A DNA stretch of 8,307 nt from an uncultured Synechococcus sp. (GTDB taxonomy: Bacteria > Cyanobacteriota > Cyanobacteriia > PCC-6307 > Cyanobiaceae), in contig CALJTZ010000072.1 in assembly GCA_937975655.1 (NCBI GenBank), positions 1-8,307 on the forward strand, read 5' to 3'. The position numbers and the translations under genes are program-made. Below are positions 1 through 6,843 of this stretch, in pieces (positions within the stretch are counted from its first letter, which is position 1; each line of letters opens with the position of its first letter). The notes under the pieces are model-generated. The model was not told the DNA's origin and ran no database searches. It saw only the letters and a list, made by a program, of their open reading frames with translations.

Positions 1-940
1 CGCCCTGGTGGTGGCTACCGGCATGAAGCTCTGCTGGGACGCCATCAAGGGACTGCCTGAGGCTCTGGGTGCGGGTGGCGTGTGCAGCAACTACTCCAAG
101 GATCACGCGGCCTACACCTGGGAGGCGATCCAGAACTTCCAGGGCGGGAATGCGGTGTTCACCTGCCCGCCCATGCCCATCAAGTGCCCGGGTGCTCCCC
201 AGAAGATCGCTTACCTGGCCGATGACGCCATCAAGCGGGACCCCGCTCTGGCCGCCAGCAGCAAGGTGATCTATGCCACGGCGACCCCTGGCATTTTTGG
301 TGTGCCCACCTATGCCGCTCCCCTGCGGGAGGTGGTGGCCCGCAAGGGCATCGATGCCCGCTACAGCCATGTGCTCACCGAGGTGCGTGCCGCCAGCAAG
401 GAGGCGGTGTTCACCGTGAAGAAGGAGGGGGAGGAGCCCCGTGAGGAGGTGATCCCCTACGCGCTGCTGCACGTGACGCCGCCGATGGCCGCCCCCGACG
501 TGGTGGCCCAGAGCCCCCTGGCGGCCGCCTCCGGCTTTGTGGAGGTGGATCAGTATTCACTGCAGCACGTGCGTTTCGCCAACGTGTTCGCCATAGGCGA
601 TGTGAGCGGCATGCCCAACTCCAAGACGGCTGCCGCCGTGCGCGGCCAGGCGCCCGTGCTGGTGGCCAACCTTCTGGCCCAGCTCGACGGCGGCCAGGGG
701 AGTGGCTCCTACGACGGCTACAGCTGCTGCCCGCTGATCACCGGCTACGGCAAGACGATCATGGCCGAGTTCAACTACAAGCAGGAGCCCACCCCCTCGT
801 TCCCGCTGGATCCCACGGTGGAGCGCTGGAGCATGTGGTGGGTGAAGGTGAACCTGCTGCCCTGGCTCTACTGGAACCGCATGCTCAAGGGTGCCGACCA
901 CGAGCGCCGCTTCATGCCGGGTCTGCCGCTGGCTCGCTAG
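1..940 (+). CDS. sqr: Sulfide:quinone oxidoreductase-like flavoprotein (3' part)
   Basis: An NAD(P)/FAD-dependent oxidoreductase of the sulfide:quinone oxidoreductase family, closest in look to the mitochondrial (type II) SQR. Such enzymes oxidise sulfide at a cysteine pair and pass electrons through FAD to membrane quinone. The gene enters from the left: the frame is open from base 2 and begins ALVVATG, a motif that lies well inside these proteins, so roughly 120-130 residues with the first FAD-binding GxGxxG are outside. Visible marks are VCSNYS, PIKCPGAPQK (Cys codon 185-187), LLHVTPPM, the second FAD motif AIGDVSG followed by SKTAAAV, and YSCCPLITGYG (second Cys codon 728-730), then a Trp/Leu-rich amphipathic tail ending in RRFMPGLPLAR. 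The two cysteines match the catalytic pair of human SQOR (C201, C379, from memory). Family membership is firm; the true substrate (sulfide or another persulfide chemistry) is inferred. Confidence 0.88.
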   Translation, partial: ALVVATGMKLCWDAIKGLPEALGAGGVCSNYSKDHAAYTWEAIQNFQGGNAVFTCPPMPIKCPGAPQKIAYLADDAIKRDPALAASSKVIYATATPGIFGVPTYAAPLREVVARKGIDARYSHVLTEVRAASKEAVFTVKKEGEEPREEVIPYALLHVTPPMAAPDVVAQSPLAAASGFVEVDQYSLQHVRFANVFAIGDVSGMPNSKTAAAVRGQAPVLVANLLAQLDGGQGSGSYDGYSCCPLITGYGKTIMAEFNYKQEPTPSFPLDPTVERWSMWWVKVNLLPWLYWNRMLKGADHERRFMPGLPLAR

Positions 941-1081
941 CGCCCCACCACTTGCTCCTGCGGCAACAGCCAGAAGGGCGTCTTCTGTGACGGCAGCCAC
1001 ACAAGAGGAAGGCCACCCCGACAGCCAAGCGAACCTGGTGGAAGTTGTGGGGCGGCCTCACATCCGTTCCTTGCTGTTTAA
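941..1081 (+). pseudogene. Orphan CDGSH iron-sulfur motif in frame after the sqr stop
   Basis: Directly after the TAG at 938-940, the same reading frame continues with RPTTCSCGNSQKGVFCDGSH and stays open to TAA at 1079-1081. The stretch at 953-1000 fits the CDGSH cluster signature C-x-C-x2-S-x3-(P)-x-C-D-G-S-H, with all three cysteines and the histidine; the one departure is Val for the usual Pro. The residues that normally come before this motif are absent (sqr lies there), and what follows (TRGRPPRQPSEPGG) does not look like the usual CDGSH tail. There is no ATG, GTG or TTG in frame between the stop and the motif, so it could be translated only by readthrough of the TAG. I read it as a relic of a CDGSH gene or of a former C-terminal extension; a sequencing error at the stop or real readthrough are the alternatives. 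Confidence 0.6.
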
Positions 1082-1085
1082 CGCC

Positions 1086-2156
1086 ATGGCAGATCTGTTC
1101 ACGCCGCTGCGCCTCGGCTCCCTGGAGCTGCCCAACCGCATCTGGATGGCGCCCCTCACCCGCTGCCGCGCCGAGGAGGGCCACCTTCCGGGGCCCCTGA
1201 TGGCGGAGTACTACGCGCAGCGGGCCAGTGCGGGCTTGATTGTGGCCGAGGCCACGATGGTGCTGGAAGGACATTCCTCCTTTTGGCATGAGCCGGGCAT
1301 CTACAGCCAGGCCCAGATCGAGGGCTGGCGGCTCACTACCGAGGCGGTGCACCGTGCCGGCGGCCGCATCGTGCTGCAGCTCTGGCATGGCGGTCGCGCC
1401 TGCCATCCCCTCCTCAATGGCGGCGCCCAGCCGGTGGCACCCAGCCCGATCGCGATCACCGGCGATGAGGTGCACACCCCCGAGGGCAAAAAGCCCTACG
1501 TCGTGCCCCGCGAACTGCGCGACGACGAACTGCCCGCCATCGTGAACGGCTTCCGTCAGGCGGCACGGGCCGCCACTGCCGCCGGTTTCGACGGGGTGGA
1601 ACTCCACGGCGCCAATGGTTACCTGCTGGATACTTTTTTGCGCGATGGCAGCAACCACCGCAGCGGCCCCTATGGAGGCTCGCTGGAGAACCGGGCGCGG
1701 TTGTTGCTGGAGGTGCTCGAGGCGGTGGGCCAGGAAACGCCGCTGATGGGGCTGCGCCTCTCACCCCTCAACGGCTACAACGCCATGGCCGATTCCGATC
1801 CGATCGGGTTGATCACCTGGTTGGCCCAGCGGCTCAACGATCTACCGCTGGCCTACTTGCACCTGATGCGCGCTGACCTGCTGGGCCAGCAACACGGCGA
1901 TGTACTCACCCCAGCTCGCCAGCACTTCAAGGGCGTGTTGGTGGCCAACATGGCTTACACGGCCGAGGAGGCCAACTCCGCCATCACCGCCGGGGCTCTC
2001 GATGCGGTGGCCTTCGGCACCAGCTTCCTGGCTAACCCCGATCTGCCGGAGCGCTTCCGCCAGGCGGCACCGCTCAATGCCCCGGATCCGGCCAGCTTCT
2101 ACAGCCCCGGCCCAGCTGGCTATACCGACTACCCCAGCCTGGAGTCCCAGCCATGA
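1086..2156 (+). CDS. Old Yellow Enzyme-family alkene reductase
   Basis: A 356-aa FMN-dependent ene-reductase that would reduce activated C=C bonds (enones, quinone-like and other electrophiles) with NAD(P)H in the cytosol. Marks in order: ADLFTPLRLGSLELPNRI and MAPLTRCRA (residues 21-29, FMN-binding start of the barrel), QLWHGGRACHP (98-107), VELHGANGYLLDTFLRDGSN with His174/Asn177 as substrate-carbonyl ligands and Tyr179 as proton donor, YGGSLENRARLLLEV, ANMAYTAEEA, FGTSFLANPDLPERF and C-terminal GYTDYP. Length and ending resemble the plant OPR/NemA branch. The frame is open further upstream, but ATG 1086 gives the standard N-terminus; no good Shine-Dalgarno is seen. Odd point: Thr312 stands where the family usually has an Arg that binds the FMN phosphate (FGR-x-F). 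The stop overlaps the next start (ATGA), which implies translational coupling. Family very sure; natural substrate unknown. Confidence 0.95.
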   Translation: MADLFTPLRLGSLELPNRIWMAPLTRCRAEEGHLPGPLMAEYYAQRASAGLIVAEATMVLEGHSSFWHEPGIYSQAQIEGWRLTTEAVHRAGGRIVLQLWHGGRACHPLLNGGAQPVAPSPIAITGDEVHTPEGKKPYVVPRELRDDELPAIVNGFRQAARAATAAGFDGVELHGANGYLLDTFLRDGSNHRSGPYGGSLENRARLLLEVLEAVGQETPLMGLRLSPLNGYNAMADSDPIGLITWLAQRLNDLPLAYLHLMRADLLGQQHGDVLTPARQHFKGVLVANMAYTAEEANSAITAGALDAVAFGTSFLANPDLPERFRQAAPLNAPDPASFYSPGPAGYTDYPSLESQP

Positions 2157-2692
2157 GCCCCTCCGCCTCGCCGGATGTTTTGGTGATCGCCGCCAGCAAC
2201 GGCCACAACCTCCAGCTGGCGGAGCGCTTCGCCGCCGCCGCCCGCCAGCAAGGCCAGAGCGCTGCCGTGCTCGATCTCACCGCCATCGATCTACCGCTGT
2301 TCACCCCCCGGGCCCAGGCCGCCATCACGCCACTCACTGCGCCCCCTGAGCTGGCGGGGTTGCAGACCCAGCTGGCTGCAGCCTCCCGCTGGGTGATCTG
2401 CGCGCCGGAATACAACGGTTCGATCCCGCCGGTGCTCACCAGCGCCATCGCCTGGCTGTCGGTGCAGGGCGACGACTTCCGCGCCCTGTTCAACGGCCGC
2501 CCCGTGGCAATCGCCACCCACTCCGGCGGCGGCGGCCACACCGCGATGGCTGCGTTGCGGCTGCAGCTGGCCCATCTCGGTGCTGACGTGGTGGGCCGTC
2601 AGCTGGTGAGCAACAGCAGCCATCCCGCCAAGGACGACTCCATCGCCGATCTGATCACGCGGCTGCATCAGATCCGAACCGCGCAACCATGA
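2153..2692 (+). CDS. NADPH-dependent FMN reductase (flavodoxin fold)
   Basis: A 179-aa protein of the NADPH-dependent FMN reductase / quinone-azo-chromate reductase family. It would carry FMN and reduce quinones or supply reduced flavin in the cytosol. Residues 8-18 form the first beta strand and phosphate loop (DVLVIAASNGH; the usual GS-x-R is replaced by ASNGHN), residues 81-102 hold the hallmark VICAPEYNGSIPPVLTSAI, and 118-130 (VAIATHSGGGGHT) is the next flavin-contact loop. Length is normal for the family. The start ATG overlaps the alkene reductase stop as ATGA and has GGAG at 2141-2144, 8 bases upstream; its own stop overlaps the pirin start in the same way. The context suggests a partner for the neighbouring ene-reductase and pirin in dealing with quinones or electrophiles; that role is inferred. 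Confidence 0.92.
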   Translation: MSPSASPDVLVIAASNGHNLQLAERFAAAARQQGQSAAVLDLTAIDLPLFTPRAQAAITPLTAPPELAGLQTQLAAASRWVICAPEYNGSIPPVLTSAIAWLSVQGDDFRALFNGRPVAIATHSGGGGHTAMAALRLQLAHLGADVVGRQLVSNSSHPAKDDSIADLITRLHQIRTAQP

Positions 2693-3432
2693 ACACCACC
2701 GCCAGCGCCTCCGGCTTGGTGTTCCGCCCGGCCGCCGAGCGCTTCCACAGCCAGCTGGACTGGCTCGAGAGCTGGCACAGCTTCTCGTTTTCCAGCCACT
2801 ACGACCCGGCCTGGATGGGCTTTGGGCCGCTGCGCGTGATCAACGACGACGTGATCGCCGCCGGCCGGGGCTTCGGCATGCACCCCCACCGCGACATGGA
2901 GATCATCACGGTGATGGTGGAGGGCCACCTCAACCACCGCGATTCAATGGGCCATGCCGAGGTGCTGCGCGCCGGCGAGGTGCAGCGCATGAGTGCCGGC
3001 ACTGGTGTGGTGCACAGCGAGGTGAACGAGGGCGATCGCCCCTGCCGGCTGCTGCAGATCTGGATCGAACCCAGCGAAGCCGGCATCGCCCCCGCCTACG
3101 AACAGCAACCCTTCGCGATCGGCCCCGGCTGGACGCCGCTGCTGGATCCCGAGCGGGCCGGGGGCGCCATGGCCATCCACCGGCCGGTGCGCCTCTGGCG
3201 GGCCCGGCCCCAGCCCGGCGAACGGTTGGCATTGCCGCTGGCTGCGGGCAGCCAGGGCTGGTTGCAGCTGATCGATGGGGCCGTGACGTTGCAGGGCGCG
3301 CAGGGGGATGAGGGGCTGCCTGCCCAGCTGCAGCGGGGCGATGGTCTCGGTTGGATGGCCGGCGCGGCTGGTCCTGTTGCGCTCACCGTGGCTGGCAGCG
3401 CTGCCGATCTGCTCGTGTTTGAGCTGCGCTGA
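2689..3432 (+). CDS. Pirin family protein (YhhW-like bicupin)
   Basis: A 247-aa pirin-type bicupin. The N-terminal cupin carries all four metal ligands expected from pirin/YhhW: His65 and His67 in GFGMHPHRDMEIIT, and His109 and Glu111 in GTGVVHSEVNE. Also typical are SWHSFSFSSHYDP (29-40), FGPLRVINDD (45-54), the segment around QRMSAGTGV, and LLQIWIEPSEAGIAPAYEQ (121-139). The C-terminal cupin (about 150-247) is less conserved, as usual. Bacterial homologues can have quercetin 2,3-dioxygenase activity in vitro, but the in vivo role is not settled. The gene is the last of three genes joined by ATGA overlaps (ATG 2689, previous stop 2690-2692) and has no separate Shine-Dalgarno, so translation probably depends on coupling. 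No terminator is obvious after it. Family is very sure, catalytic role is not. Confidence 0.95.
   Translation: MNTTASASGLVFRPAAERFHSQLDWLESWHSFSFSSHYDPAWMGFGPLRVINDDVIAAGRGFGMHPHRDMEIITVMVEGHLNHRDSMGHAEVLRAGEVQRMSAGTGVVHSEVNEGDRPCRLLQIWIEPSEAGIAPAYEQQPFAIGPGWTPLLDPERAGGAMAIHRPVRLWRARPQPGERLALPLAAGSQGWLQLIDGAVTLQGAQGDEGLPAQLQRGDGLGWMAGAAGPVALTVAGSAADLLVFELR
3032..3039. repeat. HIP1 octamer GCGATCGC
   Basis: A copy of the highly iterated palindrome of cyanobacterial genomes, inside the pirin gene. Confidence 0.7.
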
Positions 3433-3503
3433 GGCGCTCCAGCCCACCTGCAGATGTTGTGAAGGCGACGCCCCTGCCCCTTCGCGTGCATCAGCCTTGG
3501 AAG

Positions 3504-3785
3504 ATGGCTCATTGCTCTTCCCGCGTCTACCGGTTGCTGGATGGTCAGGGGTTGCCCCACCCTGAGCTCGATGACCTGTTCGAGTCGTTGGAGGCGGCCC
3601 AGGAGGCCGCTCTGTTCTGGTGTGAGGCCAAGGGTCTGATCCCCCAGTTGGCCGATGCCTGCGTCATCCAAACCGTGGTGGCCCAGCAGTTTGGCGTTGA
3701 AGTGAGCACCCTGAAGGGTGACTGGCGCACCCTGCGCCACGCCGGACTGGCGTCGCAGGTGGTGCCGCGGTTGCAACAGGCCTGA
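3504..3785 (+). CDS. Small hypothetical protein, paralogue of 4251-4463
   Basis: A 93-aa protein of unknown function (108 aa if the GTG at 3459 is used). I do not recognise a named domain. It starts RVYRLLDGQGLPHPELDDLFESLEAA and has GVEVSTLKGDWRTLRHAG near the end; both blocks recur in the small gene at 4251-4463, so the two are paralogues. Between the blocks it holds a longer and unrelated helical piece (EAKGLIPQLADACVIQTVV) and it ends with an extra tail, ASQVVPRLQQA. It seems soluble, acidic in its first half, with no signal peptide. ATG 3504 is preferred because it lines up with the paralogue's start and a GGAAG directly precedes it, although the spacing is too short to be ideal. The gene follows pirin by about 70 bases and precedes a membrane protein by 18, so it may be co-transcribed with either. 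Confidence 0.75.
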   Translation: MAHCSSRVYRLLDGQGLPHPELDDLFESLEAAQEAALFWCEAKGLIPQLADACVIQTVVAQQFGVEVSTLKGDWRTLRHAGLASQVVPRLQQA

Positions 3786-3803
3786 ACCTTCCCCCGTCGT
3801 CGC

Positions 3804-4190
3804 ATGGTGTCTCCTCTCCGCCTGGATCGGCTGCTGGCCCTGCTGGGGCTCGTGGCCAATGCGGTGGCCATTCCACTGCTGGCCGCCTGGATCTTCAGCG
3901 ATGGGCCCCTCGCCACGGCCACCCTGGTGGTAGGGCTGGCTGGGGTGCTTCCGGCCCTGGTGTTGGGGGTGATCGCCAGTCTGGGGCTTATGGGGCGGCG
4001 GCGCTGGGGCCGGGTGGTGGCGATCGTGGCCCTCTCCCTGGGCCTGGCGGTGAGCCTGGGCTATGGCGTGGTGTGGCTCGTGCTGGTGCCCGAGGCGCGG
4101 GCCTGGCTGGGGGTGGCGTTGGGGTTGGGCTGGCTGCTGCAGGTGCTGGCCCTGATCTATTGGTGTGTGCCGAAACGGCAGCCGCTGTGA
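3804..4190 (+). CDS. Small four-helix membrane protein, hypothetical
   Basis: A 128-aa integral membrane protein with four predicted transmembrane helices at about residues 9-31, 37-62, 70-94 and 99-121. Charged residues are confined to the ends and loops (RLDR at 6-9, GRRRWGR at 64-70, PKRQ at 123-126), which by the positive-inside rule puts both termini and the central loop on the cytoplasmic side. No enzymatic or transport motif is seen, so no function is proposed. The gene starts 18 bases after the small hypothetical gene at 3504-3785 and is followed 60 bases later by that gene's paralogue. The ATG at 3804 is the first in frame and lacks a Shine-Dalgarno. The strong Leu/Val/Gly bias makes this a real membrane protein rather than a GC-rich chance frame. 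Confidence 0.75.
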   Translation: MVSPLRLDRLLALLGLVANAVAIPLLAAWIFSDGPLATATLVVGLAGVLPALVLGVIASLGLMGRRRWGRVVAIVALSLGLAVSLGYGVVWLVLVPEARAWLGVALGLGWLLQVLALIYWCVPKRQPL

Positions 4191-4250
4191 CAGCGCCTGG
4201 CCTTGGTTTCGATCAGGTTCAAGCCATTGTTCCGTTCGTAGGTGTTGGCG

Positions 4251-4463
4251 ATGGTGATGGCCCCATCCCCCCGGTGGTACCGGTTGGTGGATCGGCAGGG
4301 GGTGCCCCACCCCGTGCTGGACGATCTCTATGACTCCCTAGACGCCGCCTGGGCCGAGGCCCAGAGCTGGTGGCTGAACAACGTGAGCGCCGAGCCCGTG
4401 GGCATCGGCGTGGAGGTGAGCACCGCCAGCGGCTGCTGGCGCACCCTGCGGCCCCCCGGCTGA
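4251..4463 (+). CDS. Small hypothetical protein, paralogue of 3504-3785
   Basis: A 70-aa protein of unknown function (68 aa if ATG 4257 is used). Its two conserved blocks are RWYRLVDRQGVPHPVLDDLYDSL and GIGVEVSTASGCWRTLR, both shared with the gene at 3504-3785. The middle is shorter (AEAQSWWLNNVSAEP). The Asp-rich helix followed by a short beta-type C-terminal block repeated in both copies suggests a compact fold of the family. I associate this type of small protein with Synechococcus/Cyanobium genomes, but that is memory and not a search. ATG 4251 has AGGTG at 4239-4243, 7 bases upstream, which favours it over ATG 4257; 4257 lines up better with the paralogue. The stop lies only 16 bases before the NtcA site that serves glnN. 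Confidence 0.75.
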   Translation: MVMAPSPRWYRLVDRQGVPHPVLDDLYDSLDAAWAEAQSWWLNNVSAEPVGIGVEVSTASGCWRTLRPPG

Positions 4464-4476
4464 ATCAGCCTTTAAA

Positions 4477-4496
4477 TTGGTATCCGCTGATACCAA
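4477..4496 (+). promoter_or_regulatory. NtcA-binding site of the glnN promoter
   Basis: A perfect GTA-N8-TAC (4480-4493), the consensus of the cyanobacterial nitrogen regulator NtcA, sits inside an 8-bp perfect inverted repeat TTGGTATC-CGCT-GATACCAA. It lies in the short AT-richer gap before glnN, 51 bases from its ATG. NtcA-activated promoters usually have a -10 box about 22 bases after the site; here CATAGT (4519-4524) is the best candidate, about 25 bases away, and the match is only fair. NtcA control of glnN is established in Synechocystis 6803. The palindrome is seen directly; its use is inferred. Confidence 0.85.
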
Positions 4497-4544
4497 AAAG
4501 GACGCCATGGCGCCCTTCCATAGTTCCATTGGATCCTGACCAAA

Positions 4545-6713
4545 ATGCCCAGCCCTGAGCGCTTCGCTGCCCTTCAGACCATCCAGCGTCGCAAGCCTGC
4601 GGCCGTTCAGCCGGCCCCGGCCCTCAGCGAGATCTGGGCCAGTGATGTGTTCACCCTCGACAAGATGAAGGAGGCGCTGCCCCGCAGCGTGTTCAAGTCG
4701 ATCCAGAAGACGATTCGCGAGGGCGGAAAGCTCGATCCCTCGGTGGCCGACTCCGTGGCCATGGCCATGAAGGAGTGGGCCACCAGCCGCGGTGCCCTCT
4801 ATTACGCCCACGTTTTTTACCCGCTCACCAACCTCACCGCCGAGAAGCACGACGGCTTCATCGTGCCCAAGGGCGATGGGCGGGCGATCACCGAGTTCAC
4901 CGGCAAGTTGCTGGTGCAGGGCGAGCCTGATGGCTCCTCCTTCCCCAACGGTGGATTGCGCTCCACCTTCGAGGCCCGCGGTTACACAGCCTGGGATGTC
5001 ACCAGTCCCGCCTGGCTGATGCGCACCCCCAATGGGGTGACCCTCTGCATCCCCACGGTGTTCGTGTCCTGGACCGGTGAGGCCCTCGACAAGAAGACAC
5101 CGCTGCTGCGCTCCAACGCTGCGGTGAATGCCCAGGCCCAGCGTTTGCTCAAGCTCCTGGGCAACCAGGAGGTGGCGCCCATCAATTCCAGTTGCGGTGC
5201 CGAGCAGGAATACTTCCTGGTGGACAACGCCTTCATGTCCCTGCGGCCCGACCTGCAGCTCGCCGGTCGCAGCCTGTTCGGTGCACCGCCCGCCAAGGGC
5301 CAGCAGTTCGATGATCACTACTTCGGCGCCATCCCCGAGCGCGTCCAGGTGTTCATGCAGGACGTGGAGGATCAGCTCTACCGCCTGGGCGTGCCGGCCA
5401 AAACCCGCCACAACGAGGTGGCTCCTGGCCAGTTCGAGATTGCTCCGGTGTATGAGGCCGCGAACGTGGCCACCGATCACCAGCAGCTGATCATGACGGT
5501 GCTGAAGAGCACCGCCAAGCGCCACGGCTTCACCTGCCTCCTGCATGAGAAGCCCTTCGCCGGCGTGAACGGCAGCGGCAAGCACGTGAACTGGTCGATC
5601 GGCAACAGCACCCAGGGCAACCTGCTCGATCCCGGCCACACCCCCCACGAGAACATGCAGTTCCTGCTGTTCTGCGGCGGCGTGATTCGGGGCGTGCACC
5701 AATACGGCCCCCTGCTGCGGGCTGTGATCGCCACCGCCAGCAACGACCATCGCCTGGGTGCCAACGAGGCTCCCCCGGCGATCATTTCCATGTACCTCGG
5801 CAGCCAGCTCGAGGATGTGTTCAACCAGATCAAGGCTGGTGAGCTGAAGAGCTCTGCCAGCGGTGGTGTGATGCGCCTAGGCGTGGACAGCCTGCCGGAA
5901 TTCCCCAAGGATGCCGGCGATCGCAACCGCACCTCCCCGTTTGCCTTCACCGGCAACCGCTTCGAGTTCCGTGCCGTGGGCTCCGGCCAGTCCGTGGCTG
6001 GTCCGCTGGTGGCCCTGAACACGATCCTGGCCGACTCCCTGGGTTGGATGGCCGATCAGTTGGAGGGGCGCCTGGCTGCCGGAGAAAGTGTGGAATCGGC
6101 GGCCTTCGCCGTGCTGCAGCAGATCACCCAAGACCACGGCAACGTGATCTTCGGCGGCGATGGCTATTCCAGCGAGTGGCACCACAAAGCTGTGCACGAG
6201 CGTGGCCTCGAGAACCTGCGCACCAGTGCCGATGCCCTGCCGGTGCTCCAGCGCCCGGAGGTGCGGGATTTGTTCGCCCGCCACAGCGTGCTGAGCCCTG
6301 TGGAGCTGGAGAGCCGCTTCGAGGTGTACGCCGAGCAGTACTGCCTGGCCATTGAAGTGGAAGCCAAATTGGCCCTGCGCATGGCGCGCACCCAGGTGTA
6401 TCCCGCCGTTTCCGCCTACCTCGGTGAGCTGGCTGGATCCCTGCAGGAGCAGGAGTCAATTGGCCTGTCGCCCTCCCGCGCCGTGGCCCAACAGATCGCC
6501 GCCCTCAACCAGCAAGTGCTGGATCGCGCCACTGCCCTGGAAACCGCCCTGGGCTCCGCTCCCCACGGTGCCAGTGCCCACATGCGCCACTGCGCCGATC
6601 AGCTGATGCCGTTGATGGGTGAGCTGCGGGCCGCGGTGGATGGCCTCGAGGTGCTGGTGGATGACACCGCCTGGCCCTTCCCCACCTATCAGGAAATGCT
6701 GTTCGTGCGCTGA
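4545..6713 (+). CDS. glnN: Glutamine synthetase type III
   Basis: The 722-aa class III glutamine synthetase (ATP + glutamate + ammonium to glutamine), a cytosolic homododecamer; this length is normal for GSIII and far above the roughly 470 aa of GlnA. Marks: GSIII N-terminal domain with LPRSVFKSIQKTI (45-57); catalytic GAEQEYFLVD (218-227); HNEVAPGQFEIAP (289-301); HEKPFAGVNGSGKHVNWS (334-351, ATP/glutamate site); ANEAPPAIISMYLG (406-419); and FTGNRFEFRAVGSGQSVAG (468-486, metal and substrate ligands). The C-terminal 200 residues are mostly helical. In non-diazotrophic cyanobacteria GlnN typically serves nitrogen starvation and recovery, in line with the NtcA site just upstream. It is a single-gene unit: its own promoter at the front and a strong terminator 39 bases after the stop. 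ATG 4545 gives the family N-terminus; the Shine-Dalgarno is weak. Confidence 0.98.
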   Translation: MPSPERFAALQTIQRRKPAAVQPAPALSEIWASDVFTLDKMKEALPRSVFKSIQKTIREGGKLDPSVADSVAMAMKEWATSRGALYYAHVFYPLTNLTAEKHDGFIVPKGDGRAITEFTGKLLVQGEPDGSSFPNGGLRSTFEARGYTAWDVTSPAWLMRTPNGVTLCIPTVFVSWTGEALDKKTPLLRSNAAVNAQAQRLLKLLGNQEVAPINSSCGAEQEYFLVDNAFMSLRPDLQLAGRSLFGAPPAKGQQFDDHYFGAIPERVQVFMQDVEDQLYRLGVPAKTRHNEVAPGQFEIAPVYEAANVATDHQQLIMTVLKSTAKRHGFTCLLHEKPFAGVNGSGKHVNWSIGNSTQGNLLDPGHTPHENMQFLLFCGGVIRGVHQYGPLLRAVIATASNDHRLGANEAPPAIISMYLGSQLEDVFNQIKAGELKSSASGGVMRLGVDSLPEFPKDAGDRNRTSPFAFTGNRFEFRAVGSGQSVAGPLVALNTILADSLGWMADQLEGRLAAGESVESAAFAVLQQITQDHGNVIFGGDGYSSEWHHKAVHERGLENLRTSADALPVLQRPEVRDLFARHSVLSPVELESRFEVYAEQYCLAIEVEAKLALRMARTQVYPAVSAYLGELAGSLQEQESIGLSPSRAVAQQIAALNQQVLDRATALETALGSAPHGASAHMRHCADQLMPLMGELRAAVDGLEVLVDDTAWPFPTYQEMLFVR
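5917..5924. repeat. HIP1 octamer GCGATCGC
   Basis: A second HIP1 copy, inside glnN. Confidence 0.7.
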
Positions 6714-6751
6714 GCTCTTGAAGGGCAAAGGCTGCGCTGCAGCCACCCAGG

Positions 6752-6777
6752 GCACCGGCTTCGGCTGGTGCTTTTTT
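6752..6777 (+). terminator. Intrinsic terminator of glnN
   Basis: An 8-bp stem (GCACCGGC / GCTGGTGC, one G-U pair) is closed by a UUCG tetraloop on a C-G pair and followed by six T. This is a textbook rho-independent terminator 39 bases after the glnN stop. A second 6-bp hairpin, GGCTGC-GCT-GCAGCC, lies just before it at 6730-6744. Confidence 0.93.
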
Positions 6778-6843
6778 ATGCCTGCCGGCTACCGCCTATG
6801 CAGTGACTTGCCCACCGGTGATGGAGGCCTGGTTGAACGCAAA

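Noticed and set aside
891..1085. N-terminal extension of the alkene reductase by 65 codons
   Set aside because: It would overlap sqr and the CDGSH relic, and the added residues have no likeness to Old Yellow Enzymes, while ATG 1086 gives the standard N-terminus.
4184..4196. CGCTG-TGA-CAGCG hairpin at the membrane-protein stop as a terminator
   Set aside because: Only a 5-bp stem and no T-run after it.
3096..4310. 404-codon open frame on the minus strand
   Set aside because: It lies opposite pirin and the small + strand genes; its product is a low-complexity Gln/His/Pro/Gly string with no family likeness, typical of the antisense of GC-rich genes.
4338..5750. 470-codon open frame on the minus strand
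   Set aside because: It is antisense to glnN, which has full family motifs; the His/Gly/Ala-rich product has no recognisable domain.
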